Shown: piece after piece, positions 1 to 9,837 of the stretch
How positions within the stretch are numbered: position 1 is the stretch's first letter
How the letters are laid out: each line of letters opens with the position of its first letter
NCBI GenBank assembly: GCA_009701575.1
Contig: WLJX01000004.1
Span: 1 to 64,000, forward strand
Direction: 5' to 3'
Origin: Actinomycetota bacterium
GTDB taxonomy: Bacteria; Actinomycetota; Actinomycetes; Nanopelagicales; Nanopelagicaceae
DNA: 64,000 nucleotides
Program-made: the position numbers and the translations under genes
The notes under the pieces: generated by a model
The model's input: only the letters and a program-made list of their open reading frames with translations
What the model was told of the DNA's origin: nothing
Database searches by the model: none

Positions 1-438
1 CCAAAGGCTGGTGACGTTGCTCGTAAATGGCATGTCATCGATGCAGAAGGAGTTGTACTTGGTCGTCTTGCAAGCCATGCAGCTGTTCTACTTCGCGGAA
101 AGCACAAGACAACATTCGCACCACATATCGACATGGGTGACTTCGTAGTTGTTATCAACGCAGAGAAGGTTGTTTTAACCGGACAAAAAGCTGGACAAAA
201 GTTTGCTCACCATCACTCTGGTTTCCCAGGTGGTATGACTTCAATTGTTTACTCAGATCTTATTAATTCAGATCCAACACGTATCGTTGAAAAAGCAATT
301 CTAGGAATGATTCCAAAGAATAAGTTGGGCCGCACTGTTGGTTCAAAGCTAAAGGTTTACGCAGGACCAGCACATCCACATGCTGCGCAGAACCCAACAC
401 CTTTCGTATTCACCCAAGTTTCCCAGATGACTAAGTAA
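1..438 (+). CDS. rplM: 50S ribosomal protein L13 (5' truncated by window edge)
   Basis: Frame 1 is open from base 1: [57 protein letters not shown]..., typical L13. Followed by rpsI. ORF track start at 133 is internal. Confidence 0.96.
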   Translation, partial: PKAGDVARKWHVIDAEGVVLGRLASHAAVLLRGKHKTTFAPHIDMGDFVVVINAEKVVLTGQKAGQKFAHHHSGFPGGMTSIVYSDLINSDPTRIVEKAILGMIPKNKLGRTVGSKLKVYAGPAHPHAAQNPTPFVFTQVSQMTK

Positions 439-456
439 GTAACAGGAGCCATATAA

Positions 457-945
457 ATGTCTGATTTTGATACTGCAATCGATACCGATGTTGAAGAAGT
501 TCCAACTTCTTACTCATCATCAACTCCTGGTATTGCCCCTGGTCGCAAAGGTGTTCTTGCACCTGGTGGCGGAACTGGTCGTCGTAAAGAAGCAGTTGCA
601 CGTGTTCGCTTAGTTCCTGGTTCAGGAAAGTGGATCGTTAACGGTAAAGAGCTAGCAGTTTATTTCCCAAATAAAGTTCACCAACAATTAGTGTCAGAAC
701 CATTCCGCACGGTTGGTGCTGAAAATGAATTCGATGTTGTAGCCCGTATCAATGGTGGCGGAACATCAGGACAAGCAGGAGCACTTCGTTTAGGCGTTGC
801 TCGTGCGCTAAATGAAATCGATCGTGATGCAAACCGTCCTTCACTTAAGAAGGCTGGATTCCTTGCACGTGATGCTCGTGTTATCGAACGTAAGAAGTAC
901 GGCCTAAAGAAGGCACGTAAGCGTTCTCAATACAGCAAGCGTTAA
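457..945 (+). CDS. rpsI: 30S ribosomal protein S9
   Basis: [27 protein letters not shown]... ending in [17 protein letters not shown]. Confidence 0.97.
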   Translation: MSDFDTAIDTDVEEVPTSYSSSTPGIAPGRKGVLAPGGGTGRRKEAVARVRLVPGSGKWIVNGKELAVYFPNKVHQQLVSEPFRTVGAENEFDVVARINGGGTSGQAGALRLGVARALNEIDRDANRPSLKKAGFLARDARVIERKKYGLKKARKRSQYSKR

Positions 946-960
946 TTCACTCAATCAAAT

Positions 961-2283
961 ATGGCTCTCTTTGGCACTGATGGTGTCAGAGGTGTTGCCA
1001 ATCGCGATCTCACTGCGGAACTCGCTCTCGATTTAGCTGTCGCTGCTGCACACGTGTTGGCCGAAGTTGGCGCAATATCAAAAAATCGCCCCGTAGCAAT
1101 TGTCGGACAAGACTCGCGCGCATCCGGTGAATTTCTCGAAGCTGCAATTGTTGCTGGCTTAGCAAGTGCTGGAGTTGATGTTTATAAAGTCGGAGTTCTT
1201 CCAACACCAGCCATTGCACACTTAGTTGCATCAACTGGCGCAGATCTCGGTGTAATGATTAGCGCATCGCATAATCCGATGCCAGATAATGGAATTAAAT
1301 TCTTTGCTAAAGGTGGCGGAAAGTTAGATGACGCTCTAGAGGCAGCAATCGAAGCTCGACTCAATGAACCGTGGGATCGACCAATTGGCCGCGAAGTAGG
1401 CAGAGTAATTGTTGATGAATCAGCAGCCGAAAGATATATCTATCACTTGCTCTCATCGCTAAATACAAATCTTTCTGGAATAAAAGTCGTAGTTGATTGC
1501 GCAAATGGCGCAGCATCAGATGTGGCCCCAGAAGTTTATGCTCGAGCTGGCGCCGAAGTTATTGCCATATCTAATAAACCAAATGGTTTAAATATCAATG
1601 AAAATTGTGGCTCCACCCATTTAGAAAATCTAATCGCAGAAGTTAAGAAGCACGGCGCCGATTTAGGTATTGCCCACGATGGTGATGCAGATCGCGCACT
1701 GGCAATAGATGCCGCAGGCAACATAATCGATGGAGATTTCATTCTGGCCATCTTGGCTAAGGAATGGAAAGTTCCAACGGTTGTTGGAACGGTTATGACA
1801 AATCTTGGATTTATTAAAGCGATGTCTGAAGTTGGGATTTCATTTGAAAAGACGCCAGTTGGCGATCGTTATGTTTTAGAGAAAATGTTGGCAAATGGGC
1901 ACAAACTTGGTGGCGAACAATCTGGTCACATAATTATGCGAGATTTTGCGAATACCGGTGATGGTTTGTTAACGGCGCTCCAACTAATGTCAGTAATGGC
2001 CAGAAGCAAGAAACCATTAGCTGAATTAGCAAAGATTATGGATCGATTCCCACAAGTTTTGATAAACGTTGACGGAGTAAAGAAAGAGAAACTCGATAGC
2101 TCTAAAGCAATTGCAGTTGCAATTGGTGAATATGAATCAAAGCTTGGTGCATCGGGTCGAATCTTGTTGCGCGCATCAGGAACCGAACCACTAGTTCGGG
2201 TTATGGTTGAAGCCGAAAATCAGAGCATCGCTGAGGAAATAGCCCAGAAACTTGCATCACTTGTAAGATTAGAACTCTCGTAA
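961..2283 (+). CDS. glmM: Phosphoglucosamine mutase
   Basis: MALFGTDGVRGVANRDLT start, catalytic ISASHNPMPDNGIKFF, RASGTEPLVRVMVEA. Confidence 0.96.
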   Translation: MALFGTDGVRGVANRDLTAELALDLAVAAAHVLAEVGAISKNRPVAIVGQDSRASGEFLEAAIVAGLASAGVDVYKVGVLPTPAIAHLVASTGADLGVMISASHNPMPDNGIKFFAKGGGKLDDALEAAIEARLNEPWDRPIGREVGRVIVDESAAERYIYHLLSSLNTNLSGIKVVVDCANGAASDVAPEVYARAGAEVIAISNKPNGLNINENCGSTHLENLIAEVKKHGADLGIAHDGDADRALAIDAAGNIIDGDFILAILAKEWKVPTVVGTVMTNLGFIKAMSEVGISFEKTPVGDRYVLEKMLANGHKLGGEQSGHIIMRDFANTGDGLLTALQLMSVMARSKKPLAELAKIMDRFPQVLINVDGVKKEKLDSSKAIAVAIGEYESKLGASGRILLRASGTEPLVRVMVEAENQSIAEEIAQKLASLVRLELS

Positions 2284-2303
2284 GTTTCTAAGGAGCCTTC
2301 CCC

Positions 2304-4124
2304 ATGTGTGGCATTGTTGGTTACACCGGAAAAGAACTTGCTCTAACACCAGTTCTTGAGGGGCTTCGCAAACTTGAATATCGCGGTTATGACTCTGCGG
2401 GAATCGCTCTCATCACAAATCCTGGTGAAAAACTTTGGATTGAAAAGCGAGCTGGAAAGTTAGGAAACTTAGAGGAAATTCTCGGAAGTAAAATTCCTAA
2501 TTCACATAGCGGTATTGGGCACACCAGATGGGCGACACATGGTGGACCAACTGATGAGAATGCGCATCCACATCTCGATAACGAAGGTAAGTTGGCAGTG
2601 ATCCACAATGGAATTATCGAAAATTACTTAGAACTGCGCCGTGAGTTAGAAAAAATAGGGCACGTTTTTAAATCAGAGACAGATTCCGAATCAGTAGCAC
2701 ATTTATTAAGTGATGCTAGAAAGAAGCGCGGTGGTGATTTAGCTGCCGCTATGCGCGATATCTGCAAACAGTTACGTGGCTCATTCACACTTCTAGCTAT
2801 TCACAGTGATGATCCGGGACGAATTGTGGGAGCCCGTCGAAATTCACCTTTAGTTGTTGGCGTTGGAAATGGTGAAAACTTCCTTGCATCAGATGTTTCA
2901 GCATTTATTTCCCATACCAAGCGCGCCCTTGAACTAGGCCAAGATGAAGTAGCCGATATTACGGCGGACTCTATTGTTATAACTGATTTATCTGGAAAAG
3001 TATTGCCACACAATGAGTATGAAATCTCGTGGGATGCATCTGCTGCAGAACGAGGTGGCTTTGAACATTTCATGCTTAAAGAAATTTTCGAACAACCTAA
3101 GGCTATTGCCGACACCTTGCTTGGGCGGATCAAGGGTTTAGATAGTGAAGTAACAAAAGGAATTAACTTAGTTGGAATCAAGAAAGTGGTAATTGTTGCT
3201 TGTGGAACCGCATTTAACGCGGGGTTAGTTGGCAAGTACGCGATAGAAAAATGGGCTGATATTGCGGTCGATGTTGAGTTGGCATCAGAATATAGATATC
3301 GCGATCCAAGTGTCGATGAAAGTACTTTGCTGATACCAATTTCGCAATCAGGTGAAACTATGGACACGTTGATGGCGATGCGATATGCCAAAGAGAAAGG
3401 CGCCAGAATATTTGCAGTTTGCAACACAAATGGATCAACAATTCCGCGCGAATCAGATGCTGTTCTTTATACCCATGCTGGCCCAGAGATAGCAGTTGCA
3501 TCTACTAAGGCATTTGAAACCCAATTGATTGCAATGTATTTAATTGGCCTTCATTTAGGTCGCATTAGGGGAGTTATTTCACAAGAGCTTATGGAAGATA
3601 TTGAATTTGAACTTTCAGAACTTCCGGCAAAGGTAGAACAAGTTCTAGAAACTGTTGAACCACTACGTGAACTAACTAGAAAATTTGCGGGCGCAACCTC
3701 AATGTTATTTCTTGGGCGACACGTTGGTTTTCCAACTGCCCTTGAGGGCGCCTTGAAGTTAAAAGAGTTGGCCTATATGCATGCCGAAGGTTTTGCTGGA
3801 GGCGAGTTAAAGCATGGCCCGATCGCGCTAATTGAAGCGGGGACACCTGTAGTTGCAATAGCCCCACCGGCGGGTACATTATTGGCAGAGAAGATGGCAT
3901 CTAATATTCAAGAGGTGAAGGCTAGAGGCGCAGTGATAATTGCAATTGCAGATTCGGAACTTGCTTCAGCGGATTATTTGGTTCGCATCCCCACAACTCA
4001 TGAGTTCTTGCAACCAGTTCTGTCGGTCGTACCATTACAAGTCATCGCATATGAGATGGCAATTGCCCGAGGAAATGATGTAGATCAACCACGTAATCTA
4101 GCAAAATCAGTAACGGTTGAGTGA
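2304..4124 (+). CDS. glmS: Glutamine--fructose-6-phosphate aminotransferase (isomerizing)
   Basis: MCGIVGYTG N-terminal nucleophile domain, GHTRWATHGGPTDENAHPH, SIS domains, C-terminal NLAKSVTVE. Confidence 0.97.
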   Translation: MCGIVGYTGKELALTPVLEGLRKLEYRGYDSAGIALITNPGEKLWIEKRAGKLGNLEEILGSKIPNSHSGIGHTRWATHGGPTDENAHPHLDNEGKLAVIHNGIIENYLELRRELEKIGHVFKSETDSESVAHLLSDARKKRGGDLAAAMRDICKQLRGSFTLLAIHSDDPGRIVGARRNSPLVVGVGNGENFLASDVSAFISHTKRALELGQDEVADITADSIVITDLSGKVLPHNEYEISWDASAAERGGFEHFMLKEIFEQPKAIADTLLGRIKGLDSEVTKGINLVGIKKVVIVACGTAFNAGLVGKYAIEKWADIAVDVELASEYRYRDPSVDESTLLIPISQSGETMDTLMAMRYAKEKGARIFAVCNTNGSTIPRESDAVLYTHAGPEIAVASTKAFETQLIAMYLIGLHLGRIRGVISQELMEDIEFELSELPAKVEQVLETVEPLRELTRKFAGATSMLFLGRHVGFPTALEGALKLKELAYMHAEGFAGGELKHGPIALIEAGTPVVAIAPPAGTLLAEKMASNIQEVKARGAVIIAIADSELASADYLVRIPTTHEFLQPVLSVVPLQVIAYEMAIARGNDVDQPRNLAKSVTVE

Positions 4125-4125
4125 T

Positions 4126-4797
4126 ATGACTACAGATCAATTAATGAAACGCCGACATGAAATGTTTCATGCCCTTCGAGTTTCGGGGCTTTTATTCTTA
4201 GGTTTTCTATTTATAACTCAACAAGTAATAACTCGTGGATGGCTTTATCACCTAGATCATTACATTTTAGATTTGAAGAATCCAAAGTTTAAAGGCTTAG
4301 CTGGTCATATCTTAATTGGGCTTGATGATCTTGGACTTCGATGGTTCACGGCAACTGTTCTTTTGATTTGCGCTGCAATCATTAGTTGGAGATTTAAATC
4401 ATTTCGTCCGATAAATCTCTCAATCTTGGCGCTGGTATCACTTAATTTAGTTGTAGGCGCAACTAAAATTTATATTGGCAGAACAAAGCCAAGACTTTAT
4501 ATTGATGATCTACAGGCCGGCGGAATGTCATATCCAAGTGGCCACGCTTCTAATGCGCTAATTACTTGGGGCCTTCTTGCCTACTTGATTTATCGCTACA
4601 CAAATCGCGCACCATTTGAGGGAATAAAGTTGTATCCAATAGTTGGACTAATCACGACAACTGTTGTGATTGTTTCACTCATTAGAAACACCCATTGGTT
4701 CTCGGATCTACTTGGTGGCGTATTCATAGGTGGCGCCTTACTAGTAGCAATTATTGCAATCGACCGATTTTTTCCATCAGATAAGCAGCCCTCGTAG
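4126..4797 (+). CDS. PAP2-family (phosphatidic acid phosphatase-like) membrane phosphatase
   Basis: Signature pieces KIYIGRTKPRL, YPSGHASNALITWGLLAY, SLIRNTHWFSDLLGG; several TM stretches. ORF track starts at TTG 4117; ATG 4126 is likely. Confidence 0.85.
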   Translation: MTTDQLMKRRHEMFHALRVSGLLFLGFLFITQQVITRGWLYHLDHYILDLKNPKFKGLAGHILIGLDDLGLRWFTATVLLICAAIISWRFKSFRPINLSILALVSLNLVVGATKIYIGRTKPRLYIDDLQAGGMSYPSGHASNALITWGLLAYLIYRYTNRAPFEGIKLYPIVGLITTTVVIVSLIRNTHWFSDLLGGVFIGGALLVAIIAIDRFFPSDKQPS

Positions 4798-5147
4798 TGG
4801 CGCCAATTATTGGAATTGGAATTGATGTCGTTGCAATCGAACGTTTTCAAGAGTCATTGGATCGCACGCCAGGATTGCTAACTCGCGTGTTTACTCCAAG
4901 CGAGTCGCAACTAAAAGTTTCCAGTCTGGCCGCAAGATTTGCAGCTAAAGAGGCTCTAGCTAAAGCGCTTAATGCCAAGTCGGCTTTCAATTGGCAAGAG
5001 GCCGAGGTCATTAATGAATCGAGCGGAAAACCAAATTTTGTATTTACCGGAGAGATGGCCAAACGATTAGCAGATCACAAAGTTCATTTAACGCTCTCGC
5101 ATGACGGTGGAATCGCATCCGCAATGGTGATTGTCGAGGCCAATTAA
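4797..5147 (+). CDS. acpS: Holo-[acyl-carrier-protein] synthase
   Basis: GIGIDVVAIERF ... RVFTPSE ... AARFAAKEALAKAL; GTG start. Confidence 0.93.
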   Translation: MAPIIGIGIDVVAIERFQESLDRTPGLLTRVFTPSESQLKVSSLAARFAAKEALAKALNAKSAFNWQEAEVINESSGKPNFVFTGEMAKRLADHKVHLTLSHDGGIASAMVIVEAN

Positions 5148-6241
5148 TGCGGGCCTTTGTTGAAGTAAATTTAAAGGCAATTGCAAATAACATTGCGCTA
5201 ATTAAGAACGAAACCTCTGCCGAAATTCTTGCCGTAGTAAAGGCAGATGCATATGGTCATGGCTTAGTTCCAATTGCAAAATGCGCGATTAAATCAGGAG
5301 CCTCGTGGCTTGGAGTCGCCTTACTTGAGGAAGCTTTCACGCTTCGCGAAAATGGGGTTACCGCACCACTTATTGCCTGGCTAACTCCACCGAGTGCGGA
5401 TTTCAAAGCCGCAATTGATTCCAATATTGATCTTTCTATTCCATCTTTGAAGCATCTAGAACTTGTAGTTGCGGCAGGTAAAGTGGTTGGTAAAAGGCCA
5501 CGAGTTCATATCGAGGTTGATACTGGAATGAGTCGTGGTGGATTGCTCGGTGAGTGGCAAGAATTTTTGATTGCAATTAAGGGCGCCGATGTAGAAGTTA
5601 TTGGTTTCTGGTCACACTTTGCAAGAGCTGATGAACCAGATGAAATTGCGAATGAAAAACAACTTCAGGAATTCGAAGCTAAATTATCAGAGCTACGTGA
5701 AAAGGGTATTAATCCGAAATATGTCCACTTTGCTAACTCTGCTGCAACTCTTACCAATCCAACTTCACATAACGACATCATCCGCTTAGGAATTTCCATG
5801 TATGGACTAAGCCCTGATGTTAATACCCTTGGCTCTTCACAATCTTTGAACCTTGAACCTGCAATGACCCTTAAGGCCGAAGTTCATTTAGTAAAGCGTG
5901 TACCGGCTGGATCTCCAGTTGGATATGGCGGAACCGAAAAAACTTCCCGCGATACTAAACTTGCAATTATCACTATGGGATATTCCGATGGCATACCACG
6001 CAACACAACGAGCGCTGCGGGTGTATTTGTTGGTGGTGCAAAAGCTCCAATAATTGGCCGAGTATCTATGGATCAATTCGTAGTTGATTTAGGGCCGGAT
6101 TCAGATGCGAAAACTGGGGATATTGCTGAGATATTTGGCCCCCTTGGATATTCAATTGATGATTGGGCTAACGCGGCAGGAACAATTAATTATGAAATGG
6201 TTACTCGAATCGCCACTCGCGTGCCTAGAATCTACGGGTGA
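5147..6241 (+). CDS. alr: Alanine racemase
   Basis: PLP lysine motif AVVKADAYGHG, catalytic region GYSDGIPR, GRVSMDQFVVDLG. Confidence 0.95.
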   Translation: MRAFVEVNLKAIANNIALIKNETSAEILAVVKADAYGHGLVPIAKCAIKSGASWLGVALLEEAFTLRENGVTAPLIAWLTPPSADFKAAIDSNIDLSIPSLKHLELVVAAGKVVGKRPRVHIEVDTGMSRGGLLGEWQEFLIAIKGADVEVIGFWSHFARADEPDEIANEKQLQEFEAKLSELREKGINPKYVHFANSAATLTNPTSHNDIIRLGISMYGLSPDVNTLGSSQSLNLEPAMTLKAEVHLVKRVPAGSPVGYGGTEKTSRDTKLAIITMGYSDGIPRNTTSAAGVFVGGAKAPIIGRVSMDQFVVDLGPDSDAKTGDIAEIFGPLGYSIDDWANAAGTINYEMVTRIATRVPRIYG

Positions 6242-7026
6242 GTTCATCCCTGTTAGCCATCTCAAACCTATCGGTCTCTTTTGGCGGAGTGAAAGCGTTA
6301 ACAAACGTCTCAATTGATGTTCCGAAAAATAGCGTTGTAGGTCTAATCGGACCGAACGGGGCTGGGAAAACTACAGTTTTTAATTGCATCTCGGGTTTAG
6401 TAAAAAGTGATTCTGGAACATTTGCATTTGAAGGCGTCGAACGAGAATTTCCTAAGCCACATGAATTAGTTGATTTAGGTATTACTCGTACGTTGCAAGG
6501 CGTTGGATTATTTAATGAATTATCTGTGCTCCAGAATGTAATGGTCGGAGCGGATAAGAACTACAAACCTAATTTTATTAAAGAGCTCTTTGGGCTCTCT
6601 GGCAAAGTCGAAGCTGGACTTAAGCAACGTGCGGAGGAAGCTCTCGCTTGGACTGGTGCTACTGGGCTAATTGATAGCAAGCCATCTGAACTTAGCTATC
6701 CTGATTCGAAACGAGTTGCACTTGCACGAGCGCTAGTTATAAATCCTAAACTTTTGCTTCTCGATGAACCTGCAGCCGGCTTAGGTCAAGATGACATTGA
6801 TGCGCTTGCTGCGCTAATAAAGCAGATTAAACGCCGCTGCTCAATTCTTATCGTAGAACACCATGTTGATTTTGTTCGTGAAATTTCAGATTCAGTGAGT
6901 GTTCTAAACTTTGGAAAGTTAATTGCTGCGGGCAATTTTGATGAGGTTAAACGTAATCCAGCTGTTATTGAGGCTTACTTAGGTCACACTGATAAGCCAG
7001 ATGAGAATTCTAAACTCGGTATCTGA
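6238..7026 (+). CDS. Branched-chain/amino-acid-type ABC transporter ATP-binding protein (LivG-like)
   Basis: Walker A GPNGAGKTT, LLLLDEPAAGL, IVEHHVDFV; GTG start overlaps alr stop. Confidence 0.88.
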   Translation: MSSSLLAISNLSVSFGGVKALTNVSIDVPKNSVVGLIGPNGAGKTTVFNCISGLVKSDSGTFAFEGVEREFPKPHELVDLGITRTLQGVGLFNELSVLQNVMVGADKNYKPNFIKELFGLSGKVEAGLKQRAEEALAWTGATGLIDSKPSELSYPDSKRVALARALVINPKLLLLDEPAAGLGQDDIDALAALIKQIKRRCSILIVEHHVDFVREISDSVSVLNFGKLIAAGNFDEVKRNPAVIEAYLGHTDKPDENSKLGI

Positions 7027-7739
7027 TGCTCGCCATAACTAATCTTGTAACTGAATTCGCTTCAATCAAAGCGCTCGATAACATCTCGTTTCAGGCGAAG
7101 CCTGGTTTGATCACAACAGTTATCGGAGCAAATGGCGCAGGTAAGAGCACCTTGCTTCGAACAATTTCCGGGTTAGAGCGACCAACTAGCGGTTCAATAA
7201 CATGGTTTGATGAAGAGTTAACTCACAAGAGCGTAGAAGCGATTGTTAGAAGTGGAATCTCTCAAGTTCCTGAAGGACATGCCGTTATTTCACAGTTGAG
7301 CGTTGCTGAAAATATCGAACTTGGTGGCCTCTTTCGTAAGCGAATCGCACGAGGAGATTTAGCAACCGCCACAAAAGAGGTGTACGAACTCTTTCCAATT
7401 CTTCATGAACGTCGTAATGAACCGGCAGGATCTTTGTCGGGTGGCGAACGACAGATGCTTGCAATTAGCCGCGCGCTTGTTTCCCGCCCTAAGTTGTTGT
7501 TATTAGATGAACCTTCACTTGGTTTAGCACCTTTGATTGCGGCTCAGATTATTGGCATCATTAATGATTTATGTCGGTCAACTGGTCTAACAGTGTTACT
7601 TGTAGAACAGAATGCAAATACCGCACTTGCTGTTGCCGATCACGGAATTTTGTTAGCTCTTGGAAAAGTAGTTGCAGATCTACCCGCTAAGGAAATGGCT
7701 GCCGATTCATCCCTTCGAGCTGCTTACTTGGGGTACTAG
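7026..7739 (+). CDS. Branched-chain/amino-acid-type ABC transporter ATP-binding protein (LivF-like)
   Basis: GANGAGKSTLLRTISG, SLSGGERQMLAISRAL, LLLLDEPSLGLAPL. Confidence 0.9.
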   Translation: MLAITNLVTEFASIKALDNISFQAKPGLITTVIGANGAGKSTLLRTISGLERPTSGSITWFDEELTHKSVEAIVRSGISQVPEGHAVISQLSVAENIELGGLFRKRIARGDLATATKEVYELFPILHERRNEPAGSLSGGERQMLAISRALVSRPKLLLLDEPSLGLAPLIAAQIIGIINDLCRSTGLTVLLVEQNANTALAVADHGILLALGKVVADLPAKEMAADSSLRAAYLGY

Positions 7740-8651
7740 ATGACATCATTCTTATCGGCGTTCTTCTCTGGCACGGCGCAAGGTGCAATTTATGCACTTG
7801 TCTCTCTTGGATTAGTTTTAGTTTGGCGTGGCGCCGGAATAGTTAACTTTGCGCAAATGGGTCAAGCAATGTTCACAACTTATATTGCCTCGCAATTGAT
7901 CCAGAATGATTACTCATATTGGAGCGCGTTTTTAATCGCACTAATTAGTGGCGCAGCGCTTGGCGCACTAGTTGATCTTGGATTAATGCGGCCACTTACA
8001 TCGCGGAAGAATTCGCAGTTATTAACTAGTCAATCAATGAGAACAACAATTCCAGTTATTGCTTCACTCGGAATACTCGGAGTCCTAAAGGCGCTTGCCG
8101 GAATTTTCTGGGCAGGCGAAGAGCGAGGTTTTCCATCACCAGTTGCGCCAAATGCGATAAAGATTGGTGAGACTAATCTTGCAATTACCGGCTTTGATCT
8201 CTTTGTAATTGGAACCGTATTCCTAACTTTAGTTTTAACAACAATCTTCTTCACAAAAACTGGAATGGGACTTGCCATGCGCGCAAGTGCGCTAAATCCA
8301 GAAGTCACAAGGCTTAGCGGGATCAAAGTTGGCTGGGTTCGGACTCTGGGTTGGGCAATATCTGGAATAGCTTCTTCACTTGCCGGGCTATTGGTGACAC
8401 CAAAGACAAACCTCTCTCCTAACACCTTAGATTTACTTTTGATTATTGGCTTTACCGCAGCAGTTGTTGGAGGACTTTCGAGTCTGGCTGGATCAGTGCT
8501 TGGTGGATTTATCTTGGGATATGTAATCTCATTCGTTAATGTATATAGCGCTCCAGAGAATGTGTTTATCGCGATCTTGGTCTTCTTATTACTAGCTCTT
8601 TTCTTTAGACCTCAAGGAATTCTTGGCAGCAAGCAGGTACGAAGTGTCTAA
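7740..8651 (+). CDS. Liv-type ABC transporter permease (LivH-like)
   Basis: Polytopic; GTAQGAIYALVSLGLVLVWRGAGIVNFAQMGQ, AVVGGLSSLAGSVLGG. Confidence 0.9.
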   Translation: MTSFLSAFFSGTAQGAIYALVSLGLVLVWRGAGIVNFAQMGQAMFTTYIASQLIQNDYSYWSAFLIALISGAALGALVDLGLMRPLTSRKNSQLLTSQSMRTTIPVIASLGILGVLKALAGIFWAGEERGFPSPVAPNAIKIGETNLAITGFDLFVIGTVFLTLVLTTIFFTKTGMGLAMRASALNPEVTRLSGIKVGWVRTLGWAISGIASSLAGLLVTPKTNLSPNTLDLLLIIGFTAAVVGGLSSLAGSVLGGFILGYVISFVNVYSAPENVFIAILVFLLLALFFRPQGILGSKQVRSV

Positions 8652-9651
8652 AGTTAAAACTCATAAAGTAATTGGGCTGCGCAGTACGCGGCTTTCAATA
8701 GTTTTATTCCTCTTCTTTATTCTGCTTAGTAACCAATTTGAGCCATATAACCAATCCCAGTTAGCAAATATTGCGATGCTCTTGATTGCGGTTCTCTCGA
8801 TTACCTTATTAACCGGCGCATCTGGGCAAATCTCACTTGGTCAGGGTGCGATTATGGCAGTTGGTGGATACAGCTCGGCCTTGCTAGTCACGCGCCTTGG
8901 ACTTTCAATGTGGCTCTCGTTTATCTTGGCAATATTTATATCAGCGCTATTTGGTTTATTTCTTGGACTTGCTGCTGCAAGGCTAAGTGGACCTTATTTG
9001 GCGGGAACAACTTTGGTAATGGCTCTTGCAATTCCATCAATTGCAGTTCGATTCGAAACTTTTTTCAGTGGTGATGTTGGGATAAGTGTTGATTACGGAA
9101 TGCCTCCTAAGTGGCTAACTAATTTGATTGGTGAAGTCAGTATTGAAGAGTGGTCGCTTTATGTTGTTCTGCCATTTACTGCGGTTGCGCTGTTCGCTGT
9201 ATTAAATCTTTCGAATACCAGGACTGGCCGAACCTGGCGCGCAGTTCGTGATAACGAAGTCGCTGCATCACTTGCTGGAATTAACATCGCACGAACCAAG
9301 GTGATTGTTTTTGTCTGCGCATCGGGGCTAGCAGGTTTGGCTGGTGCACTTTATGGTTTTCGCGGACTTGTTGCACCGAGCGTTTATCCAACTGATCTCT
9401 CTCTGACTCTTCTTACCGCTGCAGTAATCGGTGGCTTGCGCTCTATCGGTGGCGCAATTTTTGGAACTTTCGTAATTGTTTTTCTGCCAGATCTAATTGA
9501 GAAAGTAACGGGTAAGTTAGCGATTCCAGAAACAATTGGAATCTATCTACCTGCGCTAACGATTGGCGTATTGCTGCTTTTAACAGTCATCCTCAATCCC
9601 CGAGGGGCGGCTGGAGCGCTAGAACATATCCGCCACAAGAAAAAGCACTAA
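8644..9651 (+). CDS. Liv-type ABC transporter permease (LivM-like)
   Basis: LLTGASGQISLGQGAIMAVGGY, RAVRDNEVAASLAGIN; likely GTG start at 8644 overlapping livH end (ORF track start 8623 is an extension). Confidence 0.88.
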   Translation: MSKVKTHKVIGLRSTRLSIVLFLFFILLSNQFEPYNQSQLANIAMLLIAVLSITLLTGASGQISLGQGAIMAVGGYSSALLVTRLGLSMWLSFILAIFISALFGLFLGLAAARLSGPYLAGTTLVMALAIPSIAVRFETFFSGDVGISVDYGMPPKWLTNLIGEVSIEEWSLYVVLPFTAVALFAVLNLSNTRTGRTWRAVRDNEVAASLAGINIARTKVIVFVCASGLAGLAGALYGFRGLVAPSVYPTDLSLTLLTAAVIGGLRSIGGAIFGTFVIVFLPDLIEKVTGKLAIPETIGIYLPALTIGVLLLLTVILNPRGAAGALEHIRHKKKH

Positions 9652-9837
9652 TTTGCCAATATGCTCGATCTCTGGGGCATTTGAGCGTAAAAGTTGCTCG
9701 ATTGTTACCGTTTTTTACCCGCATGGCTCTTCATTTTGGCTTCACTCGAGGTTAGCCTTTAGGCAGATTCGGACGCACCCGTTCGGATTCCCATGGGCTG
9801 AGCTTCTCGGTTCCATGGCGAGAGTGCAGTAGAAAGA

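Noticed and set aside
2801-3427. 208-aa minus-strand ORF
   Set aside because: Fully antisense to glmS; composition reflects codon bias of the real gene; no recognisable domain.
5601-5789. Small plus-strand ORF within alr
   Set aside because: Out-of-frame within a strongly supported CDS.
9585-9837. Possible small gene between livM and the SBP gene
   Set aside because: No convincing ORF with start and RBS; treated as a leader/promoter region instead.
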